A stretch of 64,000 nucleotides of DNA. It comes from Chryseobacterium luquanense. Its GTDB lineage: Bacteria > Bacteroidota > Bacteroidia > Flavobacteriales > Weeksellaceae. Shown piece by piece: positions 63,519 to 64,000 of this stretch. The notes under the pieces were generated by a model. It saw only the letters and a list, made by a program, of their open reading frames with translations. It had not been told where the DNA came from and did not search any database. Each line of letters begins with the position of its first letter. Within the stretch, counting starts at the first letter, position 1. The translations under genes and the position numbers were made by a program. The stretch lies in assembly GCF_026460945.1 (NCBI RefSeq), contig NZ_JAOVZV010000022.1, positions 79,367 to 143,366 of the forward strand, given 5' to 3'.

Positions 63519-63644
63519 ATGAAGGCAAAGTAATCCTTAATTTTTTTAGGAAGCCTTTTCATTGTAACTCTTGGAGCCACTGTTTATATTACAGATGAAA
63601 ATGATCACAAAGAGTGCAAAAATAGTACAGAATATTCTGTCTAA
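63519..63644 (+). pseudogene. Small membrane-peptide gene with an in-frame stop
   Basis: ATG AAG GCA AAG is followed by TAA and then 36 in-frame codons (SLIFLGSLFIVTLGATVYIT, then DENDHKECKNSTEYSV and a stop). The text is a plausible short signal-anchor peptide of a family often seen beside GLPGLI genes. The early stop makes it a likely pseudogene, unless the read has an error. Confidence 0.5.
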
Positions 63645-63717
63645 AAAGACGGAATAAATATTAAAACTAAAAAAAATATTTGTAAAGAAAGGTTTAATTT
63701 TTAATGATTTAGAAGGT

Positions 63718-63811
63718 GTCGTAGTTTTACGACATGAAATCGTAGAATTACTACAAAATCTCAGATATTGTCTTTGAAATGTAAATTTTAAAAACGTTGG
63801 TTCTATCTTTG
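63718..63811 (+). promoter_or_regulatory. Promoter region of the tube-protein gene
   Basis: A hairpin GTCGTA/TACGAC (63718-63733) may end upstream transcripts. TATCTTTG (63804-63811) fits the -7 box 43 bp before the start at 63855. Nothing else is visible in 63645-63854. Confidence 0.45.
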
Positions 63812-63854
63812 AAGTATAGAAATCACAAAATATTAACGAATAAATTTACTTATC

Positions 63855-64000
63855 ATGGCAGCAAATTCAAGAGGAATCTTAAAATTCAACGGTAGCGAAG
63901 GACAGAAATTATTAAAGCTGAATTACAGCGTTTCAAGATCTACAGACGTTTCAGGTAGAGTAGCTTCAGATCCATCTAATGCAATCATCAAATTAACAAT
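63855..64000 (+). CDS. tssD: Type VI secretion tube protein TssD/Hcp (Bacteroidota type, partial)
   Basis: The first 48 residues (ANSRGILKFNGSEGQKLLKL, then SVSRSTDVSGRVASDPSNAI) match the conserved opening of the Bacteroidota subtype-iii tube protein. The gene runs off the right edge. Hcp hexamers form the inner tube of the injection apparatus. Whether the remaining T6SS genes follow cannot be seen; in this phylum such genes are also found alone. Confidence 0.82.
   Translation, partial: MAANSRGILKFNGSEGQKLLKLNYSVSRSTDVSGRVASDPSNAIIKLT

Overview
This looks like a chromosomal segment of a Flavobacteriia bacterium, most like Chryseobacterium or a related Weeksellaceae genus. The evidence is low GC, promoters of the Bacteroidota TAnnTTTG type, gliding-motility genes gldB and gldC, a GLPGLI protein, a CCC-motif membrane protein, a PafA-type alkaline phosphatase and a Bacteroidota-type Hcp/TssD at the right edge. 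I saw no rRNA or tRNA genes.

Left part (1-22.3 kb) is accessory DNA that abuts the 3' end of mnmE. It opens with two divergent giant STAND NTPases (1-3236 minus, running off the left edge; 3460-9498 plus). Each has an N-terminal region carrying a QxK signature like PD-(D/E)XK nucleases, so they are good anti-phage candidates. Next comes a small XRE regulator and, divergent from it, the most striking locus: an ECF sigma factor (10746-11561) one base upstream of a Cas12f/TnpB-like protein (11563-12657). That protein has lost its RuvC catalytic residues and stops before the zinc finger and RuvC-III. Right after it lies a structured candidate guide RNA (about 12658-12752). Its presumed guide, CGGCGTGGGCTCT, recurs exactly inside a long hairpin-forming leader upstream of the sigma gene (10572-10584). 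This suggests an RNA-guided sigma factor that targets, among other sites, its own promoter region. Then follow minus-strand genes separated by inverted-repeat spacers like mobile gene cassettes: a HEPN protein, an HNH-type protein, and a secreted metzincin with a secreted partner. Last is a replication/integration module: HTH protein, Toprim primase, a TACC/GGTA repeat cluster, VapE-like helicase, excisionase-like protein and tyrosine integrase, with repeated sites flanking the integrase.

Right part (22.4-64 kb) reads as ordinary core chromosome. It holds mnmE, an aminopeptidase P, topoisomerase IB, pruA, a RidA/Crp/lipoprotein group, a thioredoxin-reductase-like enzyme divergent from a Fur-family regulator, an S41 protease, pafA, a barnase/barstar pair, nadE, gldB-gldC, a Cys/Met-metabolism PLP enzyme, a threonylcarbamoyl-AMP synthase, the CCA-adding enzyme and a pair of large lipoproteins. 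It continues with a cobalamin riboswitch driving a BtuB-like receptor and a surface beta-propeller protein, then cytidine deaminase, an old yellow enzyme, small membrane proteins, GLPGLI, and the start of a type VI secretion tube gene. Several gene spacers hold imperfect palindromic or tandem elements. At least three short gene remnants are visible (9.5, 39.2 and 63.5 kb).
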